Source of the DNA: Syntrophaceae bacterium UBA6087
GTDB taxonomy: Bacteria; Desulfobacterota; Desulfomonilia; UBA1062
Direction of reading: 5' to 3'
NCBI GenBank assembly: GCA_002448235.1
Contig: DIXF01000003.1
Location: forward strand, 139,718 to 203,717
Length of the DNA stretch: 64,000 nt
The notes under the pieces are model-generated. The model did no database searches, was not told the DNA's origin, and was given only the letters and a program-made list of their open reading frames with translations. Shown here one piece after another: positions 34,587-42,983 of the stretch. Position 1 is the first letter of the stretch. Every line of letters starts with the position of its first letter. The translations under genes were made by a program, and so were the position numbers.

Positions 34587-35396
34587 ATGGCCCATTTCTC
34601 GGTCGAGGGTTTGAGCATCAGCTTCGGAGGCATCCGCGCCGTAAACGATGTGAGCTTCGATGTAGCGGAGAACACGATCTTCTCCATCATAGGCCCCAAC
34701 GGGAGCGGCAAGACCACTATTTTCAACATGATCAGCGGCATCTACAAGCCGAATTCGGGAAGGATTCTCCTGGACGGAGAGAACCTCATCGGGTTCTACC
34801 CGGACAAGATCGCCCGAAAAGGCATTGCCAGGACATTCCAGAACATCCAGCTCTTCGGAAATGCATCGGTGATGGACAACATCATGCTCGGCCGCCATAT
34901 CCATATGAAAACAGGGATTTTAAGCGGCGCATTCATGTTGGGCAGGTGGACGCGCAGCGCAAAAGAAGAGATCAAACACCGGGAGACCGTGGAGCATATC
35001 ATCGACTTTCTTGAGCTCCAGTCTGTCCGCGACCAGTTCGTGTCCAATCTGCCCTACGGGAAACGGAAGCTCGTGGAGCTGGCACGGGCGCTTGCCCTGG
35101 AGCCCAAGGTCCTGCTGCTGGACGAGCCCTCTGCGGGCATGAACACCGAGGAGAAGGACGACTTGAGGATCTGGATCAAAGATATCCAGGAGGATTACCA
35201 GGTGACGATCCTGCTCATAGAGCATGACATGAACATGGTCATGGGCATATCCGACCGGATCCTCGCCATCAATCAGGGGGTAAAGATAACCGAAGGCACG
35301 CCTTCGGAGGTGCAGAAGCACCCCGAGGTCATCGCTGCCTATCTCGGAGAGGACGACATAGATGCTGAGCGTAAAGAATATAGAGACGTGGTATGA
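34587..35396 (+). CDS. livG: ABC transporter ATPase LivG
   Basis: This 269-aa ATPase has Walker A GPNGSGKT, Q-loop ARTFQNIQLF, a signature LPYGKRKLVE (LivG-typical variant of LSGGQ), Walker B VLLLDEPSAG and the switch histidine in IEHDMNMV. It energises the LivHM channel together with LivF, whose gene overlaps its last 35 bp. Confidence 0.95.
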   Translation: MAHFSVEGLSISFGGIRAVNDVSFDVAENTIFSIIGPNGSGKTTIFNMISGIYKPNSGRILLDGENLIGFYPDKIARKGIARTFQNIQLFGNASVMDNIMLGRHIHMKTGILSGAFMLGRWTRSAKEEIKHRETVEHIIDFLELQSVRDQFVSNLPYGKRKLVELARALALEPKVLLLDEPSAGMNTEEKDDLRIWIKDIQEDYQVTILLIEHDMNMVMGISDRILAINQGVKITEGTPSEVQKHPEVIAAYLGEDDIDAERKEYRDVV

Positions 35397-36132
35397 TCTG
35401 ATACGGGCCCTGCACGGCATCTCTTTCGAGGTGAAGCAGGGCGATATCGTAGCCCTGCTCGGATCGAACGGTGCGGGCAAGACGACCATGCTCAAAACCA
35501 TCATGCGCCTGCTGGAAGACGACCAGCCGGAAAAAGGCACCATCGAGTTCATGGGAAAGCGCATCGACCGGATGGACACCGATCAGATCGTGAGGCTCGG
35601 CATCAGCTATGTCCCCGAAGGCAGGGAGGTGTTTCCGGAACTCACGGTCATGGAGAACATCCTCATGGGAGCCTACACAAGGAACGACCGGAGCGGCGTC
35701 AAGTCCGACATGGAGAAGATCTTCCGCCACTTCCCCATCCTGGAAAAACGCAAAACCCAGGAGGCCGGCCACTTAAGCGGCGGCGAGCAGCAGATGCTCG
35801 CCATCGGCAGGGCGCTCATGAGCAGGCCCAAGCTGCTGATGCTCGACGAGCCTTCCCTGGGTCTGTCGCCGCTGCTCACCAAGGAGATCTTCACCATCAT
35901 CAAAAACATCAACCAGGAGGGCGTGACCATCCTGCTCGTTGAGCAGAACGTGAACATGGCGCTCAAATACTCCAATTACGCCTTCCTCATGGAGAACGGG
36001 CGCATCCTGAGGGCCGACAAGCCGGAAGTGCTCAGGGAGGACGAGGACGTCAAGGAGTTTTACCTGGGCATTGCGACCGAACAGTCTATCAAGGGATACA
36101 AACGCTACCGCCGCAAGGTACGGTTCAGGTAG
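35362..36132 (+). CDS. livF: ABC transporter ATPase LivF
   Basis: This 256-aa ATPase has Walker A GSNGAGKT, VPEGREVFPELTV (LivF-typical), signature LSGGEQQML, Walker B LMLDEPSLGL and switch histidine replaced by Gln in VEQNVNMAL, as usual in LivF. It starts inside livG, and a GGAGAGGA stretch is just upstream. It is followed after 14 bp by the acyl-CoA synthetase. Confidence 0.95.
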   Translation: MLSVKNIETWYDLIRALHGISFEVKQGDIVALLGSNGAGKTTMLKTIMRLLEDDQPEKGTIEFMGKRIDRMDTDQIVRLGISYVPEGREVFPELTVMENILMGAYTRNDRSGVKSDMEKIFRHFPILEKRKTQEAGHLSGGEQQMLAIGRALMSRPKLLMLDEPSLGLSPLLTKEIFTIIKNINQEGVTILLVEQNVNMALKYSNYAFLMENGRILRADKPEVLREDEDVKEFYLGIATEQSIKGYKRYRRKVRFR

Positions 36133-36146
36133 AGGGGGCAGCATTC

Positions 36147-37979
36147 ATGGATAACCTTCCACGGCCGACAGACAAGGCGAAGACTCTTCCTCAGGCACTC
36201 AGAATAATCGCATCGTATCAGCCGGAGCGGGTTGCTCTCCGGATGAAGGATTACGGCATCTGGCACGATATCACCTGGGCGCAGTATGCAGAGAACGTGC
36301 GCTATGTGGCATTGGGCCTCCACATCCTCGGCGTGAAGCGGGGCGACCACGTGTCGATCATCGGAGAGAACAAGCCCGAGTGGCTCTTCTCAGCCCTGGG
36401 CACCATGTCGATCGGCGCTACCTTCGTCGGCATCTACACCACCAACCCGGTCACCGAGTGCGAATACGTCGTGGGACACTCCGAGTCGGTCGTGTACATC
36501 TGCGAAGACGAGGAGCAGTGCGACAAGGCCCTCGTGTTCCGGGAGCGGACGCCTTCCCTCAAAAAGATCATCGTGTGGGACATGGAGGGCCTCAGGCATT
36601 TCAAAGACGACATGATCATGAGCTTTGACGACCTCCTCGCCATGGGCAGGAAACTTGAGTCCGAACAGCACGGACTCTACGACGGCATTGTGGATCTGGG
36701 CACGGAAGACGAGACCGCCTCCATCATCTATACCTCGGGCACCACCGGCCCGCCGAAGGGGGCCATGATCGCTCACGGCAACTACCAGTGGATCGCGCAG
36801 CAGACCGGGAAGATCACCCGTATGTCGGTAGATGACGAGACCATCTCGTTTTTACCCCTGAACCATGTTTACGAGCAGATCTTCGACCTCATGATGCACC
36901 TGAGCGTGGGCCACATCATCAACTTCACCGAGAACACGGACACGGTCATGAACGACCTCAAGGACGTCTCCCCCACCATCTTCCACGCCGTCCCGCGCAT
37001 CTGGGAAAAGTACCATTCGGGGATCGTGCTCAAGATGCAGGACGCCACCTGGCTCAAGCGGACGATGTACGGCATCGCCTTCAAGATAGGCACTCTCTAC
37101 AACAACTATAAACTGGCAAAGAAGCGCCCGCCGCTTCCCCTGCTGCTGGGCTACTGGCTCGCCTACTTCTCCGTTTTCTGGAAACTCAAGGAGCGCCTCG
37201 GCTTTGACCGGGTGCGGCTCGGTTTCTCGGGTGCAGCGCCCATCTCCCATGAGGTGCTCAAGTTTTTCCAGAGCATCGGCATCCCCATACGCGAAGGCTA
37301 CGGCCTCACCGAGACAACCGGCATCACCCATATTTCGGACGAGAGCAATTTCAAGCTGGGAACCGTGGGCAGAAGCCTGCCCGGTGCAGAGGTCATGATC
37401 GCGGACGACGGCGAGATCCTTATCCGCCACGGCGGCGTGTTCAAGGGATACTACAAGGAAGAGGAGAACACGATGCTGGCCTTGGAAGGCGGCTGGTTCC
37501 ACACCGGGGACGTGGGCGAGATAGACTCGGAGGGCTATCTCAAGATCACGGACCGCAAGAAGGATCTCATCGTCACGGCAGGGGGCAAGAACGTGGCGCC
37601 CCAGTACATCGAAAACCTGCTCAAATTCTCCCCCTACATCAACGACGCCGTGGTCATCGGCGACCGGCGGAAGTTCATCTCCGCCATCATCCTCATCGAC
37701 GAGGAGAACGTGGTGAAGTGGGCCCAGGACCACAAAGTCCAGTATACCACCTTCGCGAGCCTCACCCGCACGGAGGAGGTAAACAAGCTCATCGAGGAGG
37801 AGATCAATAAGGTCAACAAGCAGGTCGCCCGGGTGGAGAACATCCGCAAGTTCCGCCTCCTGGACAAGAAGCTCTACACCGAGGACGGCGAGGTCACCCC
37901 GACCATGAAGGTCAAACGGAAGTCCATCAACGAGCAGTATAAGGACCTTATCGATTCCATGTACCGCGAAGGGGAATAA
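36147..37979 (+). CDS. Long-chain-type acyl-CoA synthetase (AMP-forming)
   Basis: This 610-aa ANL-superfamily ligase has P-loop YTSGTTGPPKGA, EGYGLTETTG, GWFHTGDVG and the C-terminal lysine region (TMKVKRKSINE). It adenylates a carboxylic acid and transfers it to CoA. Length and ILIRHGGVFKGYY fit the FAA1/long-chain branch. It is last in the liv operon, so it probably activates the acid that the transporter imports (inference; a recurring arrangement in Desulfobacterota). Confidence 0.92.
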   Translation: MDNLPRPTDKAKTLPQALRIIASYQPERVALRMKDYGIWHDITWAQYAENVRYVALGLHILGVKRGDHVSIIGENKPEWLFSALGTMSIGATFVGIYTTNPVTECEYVVGHSESVVYICEDEEQCDKALVFRERTPSLKKIIVWDMEGLRHFKDDMIMSFDDLLAMGRKLESEQHGLYDGIVDLGTEDETASIIYTSGTTGPPKGAMIAHGNYQWIAQQTGKITRMSVDDETISFLPLNHVYEQIFDLMMHLSVGHIINFTENTDTVMNDLKDVSPTIFHAVPRIWEKYHSGIVLKMQDATWLKRTMYGIAFKIGTLYNNYKLAKKRPPLPLLLGYWLAYFSVFWKLKERLGFDRVRLGFSGAAPISHEVLKFFQSIGIPIREGYGLTETTGITHISDESNFKLGTVGRSLPGAEVMIADDGEILIRHGGVFKGYYKEEENTMLALEGGWFHTGDVGEIDSEGYLKITDRKKDLIVTAGGKNVAPQYIENLLKFSPYINDAVVIGDRRKFISAIILIDEENVVKWAQDHKVQYTTFASLTRTEEVNKLIEEEINKVNKQVARVENIRKFRLLDKKLYTEDGEVTPTMKVKRKSINEQYKDLIDSMYREGE

Positions 37980-38014
37980 AAGCGGCAAGTATATGCTAAG
38001 GTACGGGCGAGCTT

Positions 38015-38350
38015 TTACCTGACCATCACGAGCAGCATTTTGAATCTGGAAGAGGCCTTTACCGCGTGGGGCTTTTCGGCGGGCATGATGATCATCTGGC
38101 CTTCCTGTACCTGATGCGGCATTCCGTCGATGGTAACTTCAGCCCGGCCTTCAAGGATATAGATGAGGGCATCGAACGGTGCAGTGTGCTCACTCAGTCC
38201 CTCCCCCGCGTCAAACGCAAAAACGGTCACGGTCCCGGCAGGTTTTTTGATAACCTCTCTGCTCACCACCGAGTGGTCATGGTATGCGGAAAGGTCCTTG
38301 AGGTTCAAGGCCTTTGCCAGGAGCTCACTCTTCACGCCCTGTTCCGTCAT
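38015..38350 (-). CDS. Small cupin-domain protein
   Basis: This 111-aa single conserved-barrel cupin contains LSEHTAPFDALIYILEGRAEVTIDG and PAEKPHAVKA, with His/Glu positions usual for a metal site though the first motif has only one His. No catalytic role can be assigned. ATG 38350 is chosen over a GTG two codons upstream because GGAGGG spacing fits. Confidence 0.82.
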   Translation of the reverse strand: MTEQGVKSELLAKALNLKDLSAYHDHSVVSREVIKKPAGTVTVFAFDAGEGLSEHTAPFDALIYILEGRAEVTIDGMPHQVQEGQMIIMPAEKPHAVKASSRFKMLLVMVR

Positions 38351-38416
38351 TTTCACCCTCCTTTCTAAAAATCGTGCTTCTCACGTTCGTATGCCGTGAT
38401 GCGTATAATGATTTAA

Positions 38417-38431
38417 GACTGCGGATCAGTC
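38417..38431. repeat. Small dyad upstream of the cupin gene
   Basis: GACTG-CGGAT-CAGTC, a 5-bp inverted repeat, lies just downstream (minus direction) of a TTGACA hexamer at about 38438-38443. No matching -10 at proper distance was found. Confidence 0.25.
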
Positions 38432-38609
38432 TCTTTATGTCAAGCCACGATTCTCGATTTAAATACTATCGTTTCCGGCATGAGCTTTTTTGAGGAAGCC
38501 TGAGATGCACCTCGAACAGGTCGGATCGACCCATCCGCCGTGAGCACATTCAGCAGGGGAGCCCCGGCCGTTCGGCAGGATACCGGTGTGATTGACAATG
38601 CGGATTACG

Positions 38610-38637
38610 TTGACAGAACAGTCGCTGTTCCTTTATC
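38610..38637 (+). promoter_or_regulatory. Possible prenyltransferase promoter with operator-like dyad
   Basis: TTGACA (38610-38615) is followed directly by a perfect dyad GAACAG-TCG-CTGTTC (38616-38630) and a poor -10 TTTATC (38632-38637). The dyad would sit in the promoter spacer. Confidence 0.3.
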
Positions 38638-38672
38638 CATAGAAGATATTTCTGTTCCGATTGAGAAAGAAC

Positions 38673-39581
38673 ATGACCGCGACGAGAAACACCATGATGC
38701 TGTACCGCAACTGGATTCTTGCAAGCCGTCCATGGTCCTTTTCCATGACGGCGATATCGGTGAGTGTAGGCTCCGCCCTGGCTGCCATCGAAGGAGGTTT
38801 TTCCTGGCCTCTCTACCTCCTCACCCTTGTCGGGGCTGTGCTGATGCATGCCGGGACAAACCTTATAAACGATTACTATGACGTAAAATCAGGCGTGGAT
38901 ACGGATGCAGCGCTCACAACCCAGTACCGGCCGCACCCGATAGTCCATGGGCTTCTGCCTGCCCGGCGCGTGCTCCAGGCCGCCGTCGGGCTTTTCGTCA
39001 TAGCCGCAGCCATCGGGATCTCCCTTACCGTACTCCGCGGCTGGACAGTATTCTGGATAGGATTGATCGGGGTTATCGCCGGGATGAGCTATACCGCGCC
39101 TCCCTTCAAGTACAAATACTTCGCCCTGGGCGAGATTTCGGTCTTTCTCATGTGGGGGCCGCTCATGGTGGAAGGGGCCTATTATGTGCAGAGGCAGGCG
39201 CTCAGCGGGAAAGCGCTGCTGGTGTCCGTCCCCTTCGGTGTCCTGGTGGCGCTGGTGCTTCTCGCAAACAACATCCGGGACATCGACCACGACAAGAGCA
39301 AGCATATCAAGACCTTAGCCATACTGCTCGGACATCGCAAAGGCATATACGCGTATCTGTTTCTCATGACCCTGGCGTACGCCTGCACGCTCCTCATTAC
39401 CTTAACCGGCGTGCTCAGCCTTTGGGGCCTTCTGATATTCTTGTCCCTGCCGCTGGCCGTAAAGCTCCTCCGCCAGATGGCGAAAAGCGTTCCTTCGGAC
39501 GCAGATGCCCAGACCGCCAAGCTCGATACCGCCTTTGGCGTGCTCCTCGTGCTGGTGCTCGTTATTCAGGGCCTTCTATAA
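38673..39581 (+). CDS. UbiA-family prenyltransferase, MenA-like
   Basis: This 302-aa membrane protein has about 8-9 hydrophobic helices and both Asp-rich prenyl-diphosphate/Mg motifs: NLINDYYDVKSGVDTD and NNIRDIDHDKSKHIKTLAI. The second motif with its ILLGHRKG context is typical of 1,4-dihydroxy-2-naphthoate prenyltransferase, so menaquinone synthesis is the best guess. Other UbiA members share the motifs. Start uncertain between an upstream TTG (38661) and ATG 38673. No other men genes nearby. Confidence 0.82.
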   Translation: MTATRNTMMLYRNWILASRPWSFSMTAISVSVGSALAAIEGGFSWPLYLLTLVGAVLMHAGTNLINDYYDVKSGVDTDAALTTQYRPHPIVHGLLPARRVLQAAVGLFVIAAAIGISLTVLRGWTVFWIGLIGVIAGMSYTAPPFKYKYFALGEISVFLMWGPLMVEGAYYVQRQALSGKALLVSVPFGVLVALVLLANNIRDIDHDKSKHIKTLAILLGHRKGIYAYLFLMTLAYACTLLITLTGVLSLWGLLIFLSLPLAVKLLRQMAKSVPSDADAQTAKLDTAFGVLLVLVLVIQGLL

Positions 39582-39585
39582 AAAC

Positions 39586-39629
39586 AAGGGGCAGGCCTGT
39601 TTCTCACTCGAAAAACAAGCCTGCCCCTT
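39586..39629. terminator. Bidirectional terminator after the prenyltransferase
   Basis: AAGGGGCAGGCCTGTTT (39586-39602) pairs with AAACAAGCCTGCCCCTT (39613-39629), a 17-bp stem with one mismatch. A/T bases flank both sides. It is placed between the convergent prenyltransferase and hesB genes. Confidence 0.75.
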
Positions 39630-39704
39630 TACGTTCACATCCCTCGCCCGCTCAATTGACCCCTGACAATTACTCCAGCGGTCCGCAGGCAAGTGCGGCA
39701 CCCG

Positions 39705-40022
39705 TCAGCAGCCGGAACAGCCGCCTCCGCAGTCCGAATCTCTTTTCAGCGAAGATTTGATGAAGAATCCCTCACCCTGCTGAGTCACAAGATAATCCAT
39801 CTCGATGGGCTGTGCCTCCTGCAGGAGCTTTTTCTCTATCACATAGGTGAATCCGTTGTCCTCGAATACCTGGTCGTTCTCATTCGGCTCATCCAGAGCC
39901 ATCCCCAGCTGGGGTCCGCTTCAACCCATCCCGGCGATAAATATCCTCATGGGTTCGATCTTGTCGCGCGTCTTGAAAAACTCTTTCAGCATTTCAGTTG
40001 CCTTTTCTGTAACCTGAAACAT
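39705..40022 (-). CDS. HesB/IscA-like selenoprotein with in-frame UGA at codon 34
   Basis: Read from ATG 40020-40022 (AGGAGAG upstream), the frame MFQVTEKATEMLKEFFK...IFIAGMG meets TGA at 39921-39923 and continues in frame as SGPQLGMALDEPNEND...DCGGGCSGC to a stop at 39705. If UGA is read as selenocysteine the product is 105 aa. The UGA replaces the first conserved Cys of the HesB/IscA fold (GMG-U-SGPQLGMAL), as in the known HesB-like selenoprotein family. IscA-type proteins carry or deliver Fe-S clusters or iron; the C-terminal Cys trio replaces the CxC motif. Two hairpins lie just after the UGA. A nonsense mutation is the alternative, but the downstream part is fully conserved. Confidence 0.85.
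39886..39920 (-). promoter_or_regulatory. Candidate bacterial SECIS element of hesB
   Basis: In the mRNA after UGA there are two hairpins: CCCC-AGCU-GGGG (plus 39903-39914) and GGCUC-UGGAU-GAGCC (plus 39886-39900). The second has its loop starting 26 nt after the UGA with GG near the loop start, which suits bacterial SECIS rules (loop about 16-37 nt away, G in the first two positions). The first is closer than usual. Confidence 0.55.
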
Positions 40023-40421
40023 GAGCACTCTCCTCTCGGCTGTGGATACCTGAGCATTATTCAAGGCATCCATCGTCTTTTTTTGAAGTTTAACATCCTA
40101 ACCTCTCTCGCCTCAAAGGTAAAGGTTTTTATGAAGCGTCCGGAGCGGATGATCCCATTGTATTCCAGGGCGGCACATAATCAGCATCGATTACGAATTT
40201 GAAGGCTATACATAAGAGTATCGAGCAAATGAAGGCGGAAGTCAAAAGCGCAGCCTAAGCCTTTTTTTCCGGGCAGCTATATTCGTCGCCTGCAGTACGC
40301 TCCATGATCCCCATACTTTGTAGTTCGGATTTCTTCCCGATACCCCTTCCCCCGGACAACAACGGCCCCTACAATATCCTCAGCTCACATATGAGCAGCA
40401 CACAAACAGGAGGAACAAGCC
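40023..40421. other. Intergenic region between hesB and the ComEA-like gene
   Basis: This 399-bp gap contains the hesB ribosome site and, on the plus strand, a 20-codon open tail ending KSAA-stop at about 40258, followed by seven T residues. This may be the 3' end of a lost gene, but I recognise nothing in it. An AGGAGGA site precedes the next gene. Confidence 0.5.
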
Positions 40422-40805
40422 ATGAAAAGGCATACAATACTTACCATCGGGATACTGATGTTCATGCTCGCCATCGGCGGCACAGCATTCGGCGCCCATG
40501 AGTGGGGAGAGGGACAGGCCAACGTGAACACCGCGACAAAAGATCAGCTGGTATGGTTCCTCGGGAGGAGCCAGGTCGACAATCCAGAGCAGCTCGCTGA
40601 CGACATCATCGCATACCGCGACTCGAACGGTCCTTTCTCCAGCATGGATGAGCTGAAGAACGTCACGGGTGTCGATGACACGACATTCGATCAGATGCGT
40701 GTCTGGATGAAACTGGAAGGCAAGACGGACTATGAGCCGGAAAAGACCGTACAGCCGAATCCGAAGCCATACTCTTACGGTAATGCCGAAGAGCATTGGC
40801 GTTAA
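40422..40805 (+). CDS. Secreted helix-hairpin-helix (ComEA-like) protein
   Basis: This 127-aa protein has a signal peptide (1-24, core LTIGILMFMLAIGG, cleavage at AFGA) and one ComEA-type helix-hairpin-helix domain (NVNTATKDQLVWFLG...ADDIIAYRDSNGPFSSMDELKNVTGV, about 33-95). ComEA-like domains bind DNA in natural transformation, but many short secreted copies have no proven role. An AGGAGGA site precedes it and no competence genes are adjacent. Confidence 0.8.
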   Translation: MKRHTILTIGILMFMLAIGGTAFGAHEWGEGQANVNTATKDQLVWFLGRSQVDNPEQLADDIIAYRDSNGPFSSMDELKNVTGVDDTTFDQMRVWMKLEGKTDYEPEKTVQPNPKPYSYGNAEEHWR

Positions 40806-40832
40806 ATCTTTTTAAAACCTTTCACGCTGCGG

Positions 40833-41519
40833 TTATTCCGCTTCAGCAGGACAGCCGGCCTCCGGAGTACCGGCTGTCTTATTCTCATGTCCCGGCACGG
40901 TTCCGGCATAAGGCGAAAGCGGCGGCACCCTCAAGGACCCTTCCGCACACCTCCTGATATCCTCCAGACTGACCACGCGTTTACCCTCCAGGTGAGGCCC
41001 GATCCTTTCTCTGAGCAGCCTTATGACGATGTTTACGTCGTCGAGGGCATGATGGTTCTGCCTGTCGGTGATGCCGAAGGCCTTCAGAACGGTAATAAGC
41101 CGGTAATTCCTCAGCCCGGTCACCACATTCCGAACGAGCCTGAGGACACAGAATCCGGGCTGCATGGGGTTGGGCATGTTCATGCGGATGAAGGTCGGTA
41201 CGATTACCTTGTCCCAGTCGAAGGGGAGATTGTACGCGGCCAGGGGCAAGTCGCCCGCATACTTCCTGAATCCGTCAAGCGCCTCCAGAGGCGAAGCCCC
41301 GCACCGCTTCAGGTAATTCCTCGTGTACCGGTGGACCTTCACGGCCCCCGGCTCGATCGGGACATCGAAATTGATCAGGACCTTGAACGGCTCACCCTCG
41401 GGCTCCCAGCCGCGCATCACCTGGGCGGCGATCTCGACAGGATACACGGGCTCGCATAGACCGGTCGTTTCGGTGTCGATGAGTACCCATCTGTTGTGTG
41501 TGATGTCTTTTCTCTCCAT
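40833..41519 (-). CDS. DnaQ-like DEDDh 3'-5' exonuclease
   Basis: This 228-aa protein is read from ATG 41519. Exo I LIDTETTGL gives Asp and Glu; Exo II is in AAYNLPFDWDK; Exo III is HHALDDVNIV with the His that defines DEDDh enzymes. The last 55 residues (after RRCAEG) are proline-rich and probably disordered. No ribosome site is visible at any start, so the N-terminus is uncertain (another Met lies 6 codons upstream). It could be a proofreading-like or RNase T-like exonuclease. Confidence 0.8.
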   Translation of the reverse strand: MERKDITHNRWVLIDTETTGLCEPVYPVEIAAQVMRGWEPEGEPFKVLINFDVPIEPGAVKVHRYTRNYLKRCGASPLEALDGFRKYAGDLPLAAYNLPFDWDKVIVPTFIRMNMPNPMQPGFCVLRLVRNVVTGLRNYRLITVLKAFGITDRQNHHALDDVNIVIRLLRERIGPHLEGKRVVSLEDIRRCAEGSLRVPPLSPYAGTVPGHENKTAGTPEAGCPAEAE

Positions 41520-41637
41520 AGCTGTTATGAAAGGCATGCATAGCACAAAAAACCGTCCGATGCTCGGTTTGATTTTTCTTAAAAATTGGAGATGCCTGTC
41601 AGCAGAGACCCGCAGCGGTTTTCCCGGAGTTCGGTTC

Positions 41638-42738
41638 TCAATCCCCGCCGGGCAGGTCACCCTTTGCTTCAGCCGCCCTTTCTTCCATCTCCCGCCACAG
41701 ATCGAGAGAGGAGCGCATGAAATCGGACGTCGAAGGAGGCCTTCGCAGGGACTTCTCATCCTTGATCCTCAGCTCCATTGCCTCACCGGGGCAGGTCGTG
41801 GTGCACAGGCCGCATCCGATGCACCGGTCCGGATTCACCACGATCTCGTCGTCTTGAGCGCTCAGGGCGCTCATCGGGCACCGGCCAAGACAGGTTCGGC
41901 AGTGCGTGCACGATTCCCGGGAATGGGAGAGCACGTAATTGGAGCTCTTGTAACGCGCGGGGTTCGGCAGGAGCTTCACGTGCCTCAGGATCGTGCAGCA
42001 ATCGGGACAGCAGTTGCATATGCACTCGGTGTTCCGGATATCGCCGCCGGTCTGGTGCACGAGGCCCGCGGCCTCGGCTTCGTCGATTATGCGGAGCGCT
42101 TCCTCGCGGGTGATCCACTTCCCGAAGCCGATCTCCTTGAAGAGATACTCGGCATAGAAGTCAAAGGCCAGGCACATGTCATGGGGCCGCTCGCACTTCA
42201 TGCCGACCGAAGCCGTCTGGTAGTTGCACGCGCAGGGGAAAAGGGCAATCCGGTCTTTCGACAGGACGATCTTCCTCACGTCGTCATACGGGGCAACCGG
42301 CAGGTCGGGTGCTGCTTCCATGTGGATGGGAACCGTGCGCAGGGACGGCTTCCTCGGGATGAACCCGGTTCTGAAGTACTCCTCAAAGAGCCCGGGCAGT
42401 TCCTTGTCCTTGTCTTTCCGGAAGATCTGGTGCTCGAAGAACCCGTGCATGAACGGGGCTGCGGCATAATGCTTTTCGCCGTTATGCGTTGCCGGGAAGG
42501 TGAGCCCTTTCTCCGTCATGCGCTTGAGGAGCTGTGCCGCCTGGTCCTCCCCGCACCCGAGCTTCCCGGCGATTATCCGCACCGGTTCCAGCCTTCTGGT
42601 CAGGGCAAGGTACGCATGAGCCTCTTCCTCGGTAAAGAGCCTTTCGAGGATCTTCATCTCCACACCCGATGCGCTGGCGATAAAGCCTACAGAATACTCG
42701 TCGATCCTTTCACGGAGCCTTTCGTATACCGTGCTCAT
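41638..42738 (-). CDS. Multi-cluster 4Fe-4S ferredoxin-domain protein
   Basis: This 366-aa protein has a helical N-terminal region like a winged helix (about 20-90) and a middle part with CACNYQTASVGMKC and CICNCCPDCC cysteine groups. The C-terminal dicluster ferredoxin is CTHCRTCLGRCP and CIGCGLCTTTCP (about 285-335). Proteins of this layout are common in anaerobes as putative electron carriers, with no fixed partner. An AGGGAG site precedes the ATG. A perfect 20-bp palindrome lies upstream of its likely promoter. Confidence 0.85.
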   Translation of the reverse strand: MSTVYERLRERIDEYSVGFIASASGVEMKILERLFTEEEAHAYLALTRRLEPVRIIAGKLGCGEDQAAQLLKRMTEKGLTFPATHNGEKHYAAAPFMHGFFEHQIFRKDKDKELPGLFEEYFRTGFIPRKPSLRTVPIHMEAAPDLPVAPYDDVRKIVLSKDRIALFPCACNYQTASVGMKCERPHDMCLAFDFYAEYLFKEIGFGKWITREEALRIIDEAEAAGLVHQTGGDIRNTECICNCCPDCCTILRHVKLLPNPARYKSSNYVLSHSRESCTHCRTCLGRCPMSALSAQDDEIVVNPDRCIGCGLCTTTCPGEAMELRIKDEKSLRRPPSTSDFMRSSLDLWREMEERAAEAKGDLPGGD

Positions 42739-42837
42739 CTCTCCCTCCTTGAGTGTCCGCTGCCGGAGCCCAGTTGCAGCGACAATGGGTTTTCAAGTCC
42801 CGTCATTCACCTTGTTTATCGGGTTCCGCTCGATACG

Positions 42838-42868
42838 ATTATGTGGCTGAAAGGCAGGAAAATGTCAA
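42838..42868 (-). promoter_or_regulatory. Likely promoter of the ferredoxin gene
   Basis: On the minus strand TTGACA (plus 42863-42868) and CATAAT (plus 42838-42843), spacing 19 bp, longer than optimal. Five bp further upstream is the 20-bp palindrome. Confidence 0.4.
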
Positions 42869-42873
42869 CTTCC

Positions 42874-42893
42874 AATAGAACGATCGTTCTATT
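42874..42893. promoter_or_regulatory. Perfect 20-bp palindromic operator
   Basis: AATAGAACGATCGTTCTATT reads the same on both strands. Size and TAGAACG half-site resemble TetR-family operators. It lies next to the -35 of the ferredoxin gene. No TetR-type gene is in this window. Confidence 0.7.
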
Positions 42894-42983
42894 CCAACCA
42901 TACTCCCTGCATCCTTCCGAACAACAAAAGGTGCCGAAGTCCAAAAGAAAGGGGTAATGACCAAGTTTTCAATAATAAAGATC

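Noticed and set aside
38616..38630. GAACAG-TCG-CTGTTC considered as a LexA (SOS) box
   Set aside because: It fits neither CTGT-N8-ACAG nor GAAC-N4-GTTC spacing; kept only as a generic dyad.
40200..40258. Short frame ending EQMKAEVKSAA before a T-run
   Set aside because: Only about 20 codons with a stop upstream and no start or ribosome site; may be a gene tail but cannot be identified.
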